Source of the DNA: Pseudomonadota bacterium
GTDB lineage: Bacteria > Pseudomonadota > Alphaproteobacteria > Rhizobiales > Rhizobiaceae
Direction of reading: 5' to 3'
Assembly (NCBI GenBank): GCA_023444445.1
Contig: JAEXMK010000173.1
Coordinates: 1-5,333 of the forward strand
Length of the DNA: 5,333 nucleotides
Position numbers and translations under genes: made by a program. The notes beneath the pieces were generated by a model. It was not told the DNA's origin. It was given only the letters and a program-made list of their open reading frames with translations, and did no database searches. Below are positions 1-5,333 of this stretch, one piece after another (position 1 is the stretch's first letter; each line of letters opens with the position of its first letter).

Positions 1-1193
1 GCGAAACCGGCGCCGATCAGCCAGGAAATATCCGAGGTAAGTGATGCGCCGGTATAGCGGTATTCACGGCTGAAACGGGAGGCGAGCGCGCCGCCCGCCT
101 GACCGAAGGACAGGCCAAGCAGCGAGAAACCGATCAGGACGAAAAGATAGCGGCCGATATCACCCGAACTCAGCAGAACAGGTGCCACCAGGCTGAAGAG
201 GCCGATGAGAGCTGCGGCGATGGCCAGAAGCTTCCGACGGCCAATCCTGTCGGCCAGAATGCCCGAAATCACGATCATGCCGCCGCAGATGATGGCGCTG
301 ATGAATTGCACGAACAGGAAGTCCGAAACGCGCTGGCTGGTATTAAGCGAGACCCAGCTCAGTGGAAAGACCGTAACGAGGTGAAAGAGCGCAAAACTTG
401 CCAGCGGCACGAAAGCGCCGGTGACCACGACTGGAAACTGCGAGCGCAACATCTTGAACATCGGGCGCGGCTCCAGCTCATGCTGTTCCAGCATGGCCTG
501 GAATTCCGGTGTCACGATCATGCGCAGGCGGGCAAAGAGTGCCAGGACATTGAGCGCCAGCGCCACGAAGAACGGGAAACGCCAGCCCCAGGCAAGGAAC
601 TCGGCATTGGAAAGCTGCGTGACGAAAATGATGAAAAAGGCACTGGCGAGGCCGAAGCCCATGGCCGCACCGATCTGCGGCATCATGGCGTACCAACCGC
701 GCTGCTTCTGCGGTGCATTCATGGCCAGCAACGACACGAGACCATCCCAGGCGCCACCCAAGCCAAGGCCCTGACCGATACGGAAGACAGCCAGAAGGAT
801 CGGAGCGAGCATGCCTGCTTCCGCATAGGACGGAAGGAAGCTGATCGCCATGGTGGAACCACAGAGCGTGAAGAGCGCCGCCATCAGCTTGACGGCCCGG
901 CCGAACTTGCGGTCGATCTGAAGGAAGATCAGCGAACCGATCGGCCTTGCGATAAAGGCAAGCGAGAATACCGCAAAGGAATAAAGCGTGGCCGTCAGCG
1001 GATCGACGAAGGAAAAGAAGACGTGCGGGAAAACGAGCGCAGAGGCGATGGCATAGATGAAAAAGTCAAAGAATTCAGTCATTCTCGCAAGAATGACCGC
1101 AATCGTGATGCGATCCGGGTCGACGCTCGTGGGACCAGCCCCCTTTGCCTCCGGTGCCTGCCCAAAGGATGGAGCAGCATTCGTATAACTCAT
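1..1193 (-). CDS. MFS transporter, metabolite:H+ symporter (MHS/ShiA-like) type; C-terminus cut by the window edge
   Basis: Reading the minus strand from the ATG at 1193-1191 gives 397 codons with no stop to the left edge, so the 3' end is missing; usual family length is about 430-460 residues, so roughly the last one or two membrane helices are absent. A soluble N-terminus of about 28 residues is followed by alternating hydrophobic helices. Family marks are RMTEFFDFF in helix 1 (37-45), ARPIGS before the helix 2-3 loop (82-87), RIGQGLGLGGAWDG in helix 4 (138-151) and a clear MFS motif A, ADRIGRRK, in the helix 8-9 loop (314-321). The helix 2-3 copy of motif A is degenerate (IDRKFGR, 93-99). 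The start is set by AGGAGGG five bases upstream. Known for the family: inner-membrane, proton-coupled uptake of small organic acids or related metabolites. The substrate cannot be told from sequence. It lies divergent to cyo and shares its upstream region. Confidence 0.92.
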   Translation of the reverse strand, partial: MSYTNAAPSFGQAPEAKGAGPTSVDPDRITIAVILARMTEFFDFFIYAIASALVFPHVFFSFVDPLTATLYSFAVFSLAFIARPIGSLIFLQIDRKFGRAVKLMAALFTLCGSTMAISFLPSYAEAGMLAPILLAVFRIGQGLGLGGAWDGLVSLLAMNAPQKQRGWYAMMPQIGAAMGFGLASAFFIIFVTQLSNAEFLAWGWRFPFFVALALNVLALFARLRMIVTPEFQAMLEQHELEPRPMFKMLRSQFPVVVTGAFVPLASFALFHLVTVFPLSWVSLNTSQRVSDFLFVQFISAIICGGMIVISGILADRIGRRKLLAIAAALIGLFSLVAPVLLSSGDIGRYLFVLIGFSLLGLSFGQAGGALASRFSREYRYTGASLTSDISWLIGAGF

Positions 1194-1198
1194 AATAT

Positions 1199-1205
1199 CC
1201 CTCCT
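1199..1205 (-). promoter_or_regulatory. Strong Shine-Dalgarno of the MFS transporter gene
   Basis: On the minus strand the bases read AGGAGGG, five bases before the ATG at 1193. This is a near-perfect anti-16S match and decides the transporter's start. It is much stronger than the ribosome site seen before cyoA. Confidence 0.85.
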
Positions 1206-1270
1206 GCGTCATGGACGAACCATTTCCTGTAACGCGCGGGCTCCTCTTCCGTTGCGTTACGATGCGACGG

Positions 1271-1299
1271 ATTGTCACACGCACCCTACGTAACGTCAA
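1271..1299 (-). promoter_or_regulatory. Candidate sigma-70-type promoter for the MFS transporter gene
   Basis: On the minus strand, TTGACG (1299-1294) is followed after exactly 17 bases by GACAAT (1276-1271). The -35 matches the consensus at five of six positions and the -10 at four of six, with ideal spacing. Transcription would start near 1263-1265 and give a leader of about 70 nt before the ATG at 1193. This is a sequence match only; alphaproteobacterial housekeeping promoters are loosely conserved. Confidence 0.5.
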
Positions 1300-1320
1300 T
1301 TGAAGTTTGACAATAAAGGG

Positions 1321-1348
1321 TTGCTCAGTCGGCTGACCATGCGATAAT
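1321..1348 (+). promoter_or_regulatory. Candidate promoter for the cyoABCD operon
   Basis: TTGCTC (1321-1326), a 16-base spacer and GATAAT (1343-1348) form a plausible sigma-70 promoter. The -10 matches at five of six positions; the -35 keeps the TTG core only. Transcription would begin near 1355 and leave a leader of about 140 nt before the preferred cyoA start. The spacer contains a small inverted repeat, TCAG-N4-CTGA (1325-1336). A perfect TTGACA just upstream (1307-1312) has no -10 at a workable distance. Confidence 0.42.
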
Positions 1349-1387
1349 GCAGCCGCTCGCCACTAAACGCAGTACTGCCTGGCATAT

Positions 1388-1414
1388 GGTGCATCGCGAA
1401 GGCTTCGCTGCACC
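1388..1414 (+). other. Bulged hairpin in the presumed cyoA leader
   Basis: GGTGCA (1388-1393) pairs with TGCACC (1409-1414). Inside, GCGAA (1396-1400) pairs with TTCGC (1404-1408) around a GGC loop, leaving TC (1394-1395) as a two-base bulge. That gives 11 base pairs, mostly GC. No T-run follows, so it is not an intrinsic terminator. It ends about 84 bases before the cyoA start, inside the leader if the promoter at 1321-1348 is used. It could be an RNA-stability element, a leader regulatory structure or a DNA operator. Confidence 0.55.
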
Positions 1415-1498
1415 GCGACAATATACCTCATTTCAAAAATGACCTTCGGCAATTATTCGCGGCCTAATCCAAACTGTACGAGTTCAAAGAACGTGCGC

Positions 1499-2572
1499 AT
1501 GATCAAAAAACTCCCATCCGCCCTTCTGGCAATCCCGGCCCTGCTGTTGCTCAGCGGCTGCAACCTCGTCGTCATGAACCCTTCGGGCGACGTGGCGATC
1601 CAGCAGCGCGATCTTATCATCACGTCCACGGTCTTGATGCTGCTGATCATCGTCCCGGTCATCGTCCTGACGCTGTTTTTCGCCTGGAAGTACCGAGAGT
1701 CGGCCAAGGCCGAAGATTACGATCCTGAATGGCATCACTCCACGCGCCTTGAAATGGTGATCTGGTCGGCTCCCGTCGCCATCATCCTGATGCTCGGCAC
1801 GGTGACCTGGATTTCCACCCACCGTCTCGACCCCTATCGCCCGCTGGAACGGATCGACGAGAACCGTCAGGTTACCGCCGATATCAAGCCGATCACGGTC
1901 GAAGTGGTAGCCATGGACTGGAAGTGGCTGTTCTTCTATCCCGAACTCGGCATCGGCAGCGTCAATGAATTCGCCGCGCCGGTCGATGTTCCGATCAATT
2001 TCAAGATCACCGGCACCACCGCGATGAACTCCTTCTTCGTTCCCGCACTTGCCGGCCAGATCTACGCCATGGGCGGCATGCAGACCAAACTGCATGCGGT
2101 CATTAACAAGGAAGGTGTCTATGACGGCATCTCGGCCAACTTCTCCGGTCCCGGCTTCTCGCACATGCGCTTCAAGTTCCATGGTCTCAGCCAGCAGGGC
2201 TTCGACCAGTGGGTAGCCAAGGTGAAAGAAGGCGGCAAGGGTTTCGGCCGGCAGGAATATCTGGAATTCGCCAAGCCTTCCGAGCGTGAGCCGGTGCAAT
2301 ATTTCGCTTCGGTGGATCCGGAACTCTACAGCGCCATCCTCAACCGTTGCGTAGAGCCCAACAAGCTCTGCATGCGCGACATGATGCATATCGACGCCAA
2401 TGGCGGCGGCGGCAAGGAAGGCATCGACATCGCCAAGGCGCTGAACTCCGTCGTCTGCACCCCGCTTGCACCCTATGGCGTCGCCAGCGGTCCACAATCC
2501 ACTCCGGCTGCTATCGAAGGTCAGACTTTCGAACCTGCGGCGCTGCCGGAAACGAAAAAAGTCGCTGGGTGA
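1499..2572 (+). CDS. cyoA: Cytochrome bo3-type ubiquinol oxidase subunit II (lipoprotein)
   Basis: CyoA is the periplasm-facing subunit II of the quinol oxidase and supports the catalytic subunit CyoB. From the ATG at 1499 the protein has 357 residues (about 315 in E. coli). It begins with a lipoprotein signal ending in the lipobox LSGC, so Cys21 would be lipidated after cleavage. Two membrane helices follow (about 39-62 and 86-105), then a cupredoxin domain containing MDWKW (139-143). The CuA site of cytochrome c oxidases is missing: the ligand loop reads NFSGPGFSHM (214-223) with no cysteines, as expected for a quinol oxidase. The extra length is mainly a C-terminal tail with Cys284, Cys291 and Cys320. 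An in-frame ATG at 1439 would add 20 residues, but these would spoil the signal peptide and have no ribosome site. Before 1499 only a weak AAAGA (1486-1490) is visible. It is the first gene of the operon. Confidence 0.96.
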   Translation: MIKKLPSALLAIPALLLLSGCNLVVMNPSGDVAIQQRDLIITSTVLMLLIIVPVIVLTLFFAWKYRESAKAEDYDPEWHHSTRLEMVIWSAPVAIILMLGTVTWISTHRLDPYRPLERIDENRQVTADIKPITVEVVAMDWKWLFFYPELGIGSVNEFAAPVDVPINFKITGTTAMNSFFVPALAGQIYAMGGMQTKLHAVINKEGVYDGISANFSGPGFSHMRFKFHGLSQQGFDQWVAKVKEGGKGFGRQEYLEFAKPSEREPVQYFASVDPELYSAILNRCVEPNKLCMRDMMHIDANGGGGKEGIDIAKALNSVVCTPLAPYGVASGPQSTPAAIEGQTFEPAALPETKKVAG

Positions 2573-2592
2573 CGATACGTCCCGGCATTCTA

Positions 2593-2626
2593 CGGCGCGG
2601 CCGGTCCGCGCCGATCTTACGTTTTT
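2593..2626 (+). terminator. Intercistronic GC hairpin with downstream T-run between cyoA and cyoB (possible attenuator or processing site)
   Basis: CGGCGCGG (2593-2600) and CCGCGCCG (2606-2613) form a perfect 8-bp, all-GC stem around a five-base loop, CCGGT. A run of five T follows at 2622-2626, but eight bases separate it from the stem, further than in a standard intrinsic terminator. It lies in the 72-nt gap between the cyoA stop and the cyoB start. Partial termination or protection of the cyoA 3' end would change the CyoA:CyoB ratio; that role is inference. Full termination is unlikely because the downstream genes encode the same complex. Confidence 0.45.
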
Positions 2627-2644
2627 GAATCGCAAGAGGCTAAA

Positions 2645-4648
2645 ATGGTCGTCAACTCCGATCAAACGTCGTTCCTGTTCGGACGGCTAACCTGGGAGTC
2701 AATCCCGCTTCACGAGCCCATTCTTGTCGCCACCTTCGCGGCTGTGGCTCTGGGCGGCATCGCCGTCGTCGGCGCGCTCACCTATTTCCGCCTTTGGGGC
2801 TATCTCTGGAAGGAATGGTTCACGAGCATCGATCACAAGAAGATCGGTATCATGTACATCATTCTGGCACTCGTCATGCTTTTGCGCGGCTTTGCCGACG
2901 CCATCATGATGCGTGTCCAGCAGGCAATCGCCTCTGGCGGATCGGAAGGTTATCTCCCGCCGCATCACTACGACCAGATTTTCACGGCCCATGGCGTCAT
3001 CATGATCTTCTTCATGGCGATGCCGATGATCACCGGCCTCATGAACTTCGTCGTGCCGCTGCAGATCGGCGCCCGCGACGTGTCGTTCCCCTTCCTCAAC
3101 AACTTCTCCTTCTGGATGACCACGGCCGGCGCCGTCATCACCATGATCTCCCTGTTCATCGGTGAATATGCGCAGACCGGCTGGCTCGCCTATCCGCCGC
3201 TGTCCGGCATCGACGGAAGTCCAGGGGTCGGGGTCGACTATTATATCTGGGGTCTGCAAATTGCGGGTGTGGGAACGACGCTATCGGGCATCAACCTGAT
3301 CGTGACAATCATCAAGATGCGCGCACCCGGCATGACCATGATGCGCATGCCGATCTTCGTCTGGACGTCGCTGTGTTCGAACATCCTGATCGTCGCATCC
3401 TTCCCGATCCTGACTGCGACGCTCGCGCTTCTGACCCTTGACCGCTACGCTGGTACGAACTTCTTCACCAACGACCTCGGCGGCAATCCGATGATGTATG
3501 TCAACCTCATCTGGATCTGGGGCCATCCCGAAGTGTATATTCTGGTGCTGCCGGCTTTCGGTATCTTCTCTGAAATCGTCGCCACCTTCTCGGGCAAGCG
3601 TCTCTTCGGTTATGCGTCGATGGTTTACGCCACCGCCGTCATCACCATCCTGTCCTACCTCGTGTGGCTGCACCACTTCTTCACCATGGGTTCGGGCGCC
3701 AACGTCAATGCCTTCTTCGGCATCACGACGATGATCATCTCGATCCCGACGGGTGCGAAGATCTTCAACTGGCTCTTCACCATGTATAAGGGCCGCATCA
3801 AGTTCGACGTGCCGATGCTGTGGACGATCGGCTTCATGATCACCTTCGTCATCGGTGGCATGACCGGCGTTCTTCTCGCCGTTCCCCCTGCCGATTTCGT
3901 GCTGCACAACTCGCTGTTCCTGATCGCCCACTTCCACAACACGATCATCGGCGGCGTGGTATTCGGCGTTCTGGCCGGTATCGTCTACTGGTTCCCGAAG
4001 GCTTTCGGTTACCGTCTCGATCCGTTCTGGGGCAAGCTGTCCTTCTGGTTCTGGTTCATCGGCTTCTATTTCGCCTTCATGCCGCTCTACATACTCGGCC
4101 TGATGGGCATCACGCGCCGCCTCAGCCAGTTTGAAGACAACTCGCTGCAGATCTGGTTCGTGATTGCTGCCTTCGGCGCCTTCCTGATCGCGCTCGGCAT
4201 CGCCTCCTTCATCATCCAGCTCATCGTCAGCATCCTGAAGCGCGCGCAGCTGCGTGACGTCACCGGCGACCCCTATAATGGCCGCACGCTCGAATGGTCG
4301 ACGTCTTCGCCGCCGCCGCAGTACAACTTCGCCTTCACGCCGGTCATTCATGACGTGGATGCCTGGCACGACATGAAGAAGCGCGGTTACAACCGCCCGC
4401 TGGAAGGCTTCATTCCGATCCACATGCCGAAGAATACCGGTGCAGGCGTCATCATCAGCGCCATCAGCGTGGTGCTCGGCTTCGCCCTGGTGTGGCACAT
4501 CTGGTGGCTCGCCGCGCTGTCCTTCATCGGCGTCATCGCGGTCTCCATCGCCCACACCTTCAACTACAATCGCGATTATTACATTCCCGCATCCGACGTT
4601 TCGACCGTCGAGGCGGAGCGTACGAAGCTGCTCGCGAAACAGGCGTAA
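2645..4648 (+). CDS. cyoB: Cytochrome bo3-type ubiquinol oxidase subunit I (catalytic)
   Basis: CyoB oxidises ubiquinol and reduces O2 to water in the inner membrane while pumping protons. It has 667 residues (663 in E. coli) and belongs to the heme-copper oxidase superfamily, with the extra terminal helices of the bo3 type. Numbering runs 10 above E. coli through the core. Low-spin heme b ligands are His116 and His431; the heme o3 ligand is His429. CuB ligands are His294, His343 and His344, with the His-Tyr crosslink partner Tyr298 in WGHPEVY. D-channel residues Asp145, Asn134 and Glu296 and K-channel Lys372 are present. The quinol-site residues Arg81, Asp85 and His108 are also kept (RGFAD; PPHHYDQ). 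The start follows AAGAGG (2634-2639) by five bases. I see no truncation or missing key residue. It matches E. coli CyoB closely throughout, so the assignment is firm. Confidence 0.98.
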   Translation: MVVNSDQTSFLFGRLTWESIPLHEPILVATFAAVALGGIAVVGALTYFRLWGYLWKEWFTSIDHKKIGIMYIILALVMLLRGFADAIMMRVQQAIASGGSEGYLPPHHYDQIFTAHGVIMIFFMAMPMITGLMNFVVPLQIGARDVSFPFLNNFSFWMTTAGAVITMISLFIGEYAQTGWLAYPPLSGIDGSPGVGVDYYIWGLQIAGVGTTLSGINLIVTIIKMRAPGMTMMRMPIFVWTSLCSNILIVASFPILTATLALLTLDRYAGTNFFTNDLGGNPMMYVNLIWIWGHPEVYILVLPAFGIFSEIVATFSGKRLFGYASMVYATAVITILSYLVWLHHFFTMGSGANVNAFFGITTMIISIPTGAKIFNWLFTMYKGRIKFDVPMLWTIGFMITFVIGGMTGVLLAVPPADFVLHNSLFLIAHFHNTIIGGVVFGVLAGIVYWFPKAFGYRLDPFWGKLSFWFWFIGFYFAFMPLYILGLMGITRRLSQFEDNSLQIWFVIAAFGAFLIALGIASFIIQLIVSILKRAQLRDVTGDPYNGRTLEWSTSSPPPQYNFAFTPVIHDVDAWHDMKKRGYNRPLEGFIPIHMPKNTGAGVIISAISVVLGFALVWHIWWLAALSFIGVIAVSIAHTFNYNRDYYIPASDVSTVEAERTKLLAKQA

Positions 4649-4654
4649 CGGAAC

Positions 4655-5281
4655 ATGGCTCATACACCTGCACAAAGCGTCGACGGCGCTGAACCACCGG
4701 TCTTCTACCTGAAGGAAGACCACCACCCGGAAAACGGCACTTCGATCGGTTTCTGGCTCTATCTGATGAGCGACTGCCTGATCTTCGCCGTGCTCTTCGC
4801 CACCTATGCCGTTCTCGGCCGCAGCTATGCGGCCGGTCCTTCGGGCGCGGATCTTTTCGATCTCAAGCTCGTGGCCATCAACACCGGCTTCCTGCTGCTC
4901 TCCTCCATCACCTATGGCTTCGCCATGCTGGAAATGGAGAAGCAGAAGGTGAAGTCGACGCTGGTGTGGCTCGGCATCACCGGCCTCTTCGGCCTCGCCT
5001 TCCTTGCCGTGGAACTTTACGAGTTCCATCACCTGATCGAAGAAGGTGCCGGCCCGCAACGTTCGGCGTTCCTTTCGGCTTTCTTCGCTCTGGTCGGCAC
5101 CCACGGTCTGCACGTCACCTTCGGCACCATCTGGCTCGTCACGCTGATGGTACAGGTGGCAAAACATGGCCTGATCGCCGCAAACAAGCGCCGCCTGATG
5201 TGCCTTTCGATGTTCTGGCACTTCCTTGACGTCATCTGGATCGGCGTCTTCTCCTTCGTTTATCTCATGGGAGTTCTTTGA
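4655..5281 (+). CDS. cyoC: Cytochrome bo3-type ubiquinol oxidase subunit III
   Basis: CyoC is the subunit III-like membrane protein of the quinol oxidase; it carries no redox centre and stabilises the complex. It has 208 residues (204 in E. coli) with a polar N-terminus of about 30 residues and five membrane helices at about 31-54, 72-92, 102-121, 137-165 and 183-206. Family signatures are [10 protein letters not shown] (32-41), SSITYG (83-88), ELYEFHHLI with Glu120 and Glu123 (120-128), [12 protein letters not shown] (143-154) and [14 protein letters not shown] (183-196). It starts 6 nt after the cyoB stop with no clear Shine-Dalgarno, so translation is probably coupled to cyoB. Its stop codon shares one base with the cyoD start. 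Confidence 0.97.
   Translation: MAHTPAQSVDGAEPPVFYLKEDHHPENGTSIGFWLYLMSDCLIFAVLFATYAVLGRSYAAGPSGADLFDLKLVAINTGFLLLSSITYGFAMLEMEKQKVKSTLVWLGITGLFGLAFLAVELYEFHHLIEEGAGPQRSAFLSAFFALVGTHGLHVTFGTIWLVTLMVQVAKHGLIAANKRRLMCLSMFWHFLDVIWIGVFSFVYLMGVL
5269..5273 (+). promoter_or_regulatory. Shine-Dalgarno of cyoD, inside the cyoC coding end
   Basis: GGGAG sits seven bases before the cyoD ATG at 5281, within the last codons of cyoC. Together with the TGATG stop/start overlap it supports the cyoD start and translational coupling. Confidence 0.6.
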
Positions 5282-5333
5282 TGAGTTCCGAAGCACACGC
5301 ACATCACGACGCGCATGGCGACGACCATCACCA
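5281..5333 (+). CDS. cyoD: Cytochrome bo3-type ubiquinol oxidase subunit IV, 5' fragment
   Basis: Only 17 full codons are in the window: [17 protein letters not shown], then a partial codon CA that must be His or Gln. The gene runs off the right edge, so no membrane helix can be seen; E. coli CyoD is about 109 residues with three helices. The assignment rests on gene order (cyoA-B-C-D), the one-base overlap with the cyoC stop, the ribosome site at 5269-5273, and a Ser/His-rich, hydrophilic N-terminus; E. coli CyoD likewise starts with a short His- and Ser-containing stretch. Six of 17 residues are His and four are acidic. In E. coli the subunit aids assembly of the oxidase. Confidence 0.85.
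   Translation, partial: MSSEAHAHHDAHGDDHH

Larger units (their letters stand above)
1194..1498. promoter_or_regulatory. Divergent intergenic regulatory region between the MFS gene and cyoA
   Basis: About 305 bases separate the two divergent start codons, and I see no believable gene in them. The region is visibly richer in A+T than the flanking genes around 1291-1320 and 1415-1475. From the transporter side outward it holds its ribosome site, three GTAACG elements, a minus-strand promoter candidate, a degenerate FNR/FixK-like 14-mer, a plus-strand promoter candidate, and a bulged hairpin in the presumed cyoA leader. Both genes must be driven from here, so one regulator could in principle control both; that is inference. 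Confidence 0.8.

Noticed and set aside
306..1232. Open frame of 308 codons on the plus strand across the MFS gene
   Set aside because: Its product is highly charged and has no family features, while the minus strand encodes a clear 12-helix-type transporter with a strong ribosome site.
1075..1299. Short 74-codon minus-strand frame reaching into the intergenic region
   Set aside because: It runs through the candidate promoter and overlaps the transporter's start in another frame; the product has no recognisable feature.
1307..1312. Perfect TTGACA as a cyo -35 box
   Set aside because: At 16-18 bases downstream there is only CG-rich sequence with no -10 likeness; the GATAAT at 1343 is 30 bases away.
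1335..1356. Possible RegA/ActR-type response regulator site, since ActSR is reported to control cyo in Rhizobium etli
   Set aside because: The minus strand has a GCTGCATTATCGC stretch that matches only the core of the RegR-type consensus and misses the outer positions, too weak to call.
1439..1498. Upstream in-frame ATG giving a 20-residue longer CyoA
   Set aside because: No ribosome site precedes it, and the added polar residues would sit before an otherwise typical lipoprotein signal (MIKK...LSGC). The start at 1499 fits better.
1484..2665. Open frame of 393 codons on the minus strand, antisense to cyoA
   Set aside because: Same reason: low-complexity charged product, fully opposite cyoA, and no ribosome site or promoter that makes sense.
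3281..5302. Open frame of 673 codons on the minus strand, antisense to cyoB and cyoC
   Set aside because: It lies opposite two firmly identified genes and its translation is rich in Asp, Glu, Arg and His with no domain I recognise. Long antisense frames are a common by-product of strong GC-biased third-position codon use.

Overview
The window is about 58-60% GC by eye and looks like a chromosomal piece of an alphaproteobacterium, most likely a Rhizobium/Agrobacterium-type member of the Rhizobiales. This rests on codon usage, on the rhizobial look of the CyoA C-terminal tail and His-rich CyoD N-terminus, and on an MHS-family transporter lying divergent to cyo. The genus is an inference; no rRNA or other marker gene is present.

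Layout: positions 1-1193 (minus strand) hold the N-terminal ~397 residues of a major facilitator superfamily transporter of the metabolite:H+ symporter type, which runs off the left edge. Positions 1194-1498 are a divergent regulatory region with a good candidate promoter for the transporter, a weaker one for cyo, three copies of a GTAACG element, a degenerate FNR/FixK-like site and a bulged hairpin in the cyo leader. Positions 1499-5333 (plus strand) hold the cytochrome bo3-type ubiquinol oxidase operon: cyoA (complete), cyoB (complete), cyoC (complete) and the first 17 codons of cyoD, which runs off the right edge.

The cyo products form one inner-membrane complex. CyoB carries hemes b and o3 and CuB, oxidises ubiquinol and reduces O2 to water while pumping protons. 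CyoA is the lipoprotein subunit II without a CuA site, and CyoC and CyoD are accessory subunits III and IV. All heme and CuB ligands and the D- and K-channel residues checked in CyoB are present, so the enzyme looks functional. The cyoB/cyoC spacing is 6 nt and cyoC/cyoD overlap by 1 nt, which indicates translational coupling. The 72-nt cyoA/cyoB gap carries a GC-rich hairpin that may act as a partial terminator or processing signal.

I found no mobile element, CRISPR array, tRNA or rRNA, and no clear sign of a new biological system. This is an ordinary respiratory locus. The points worth a second look are regulatory: the divergent region, the leader hairpin and the intercistronic hairpin.
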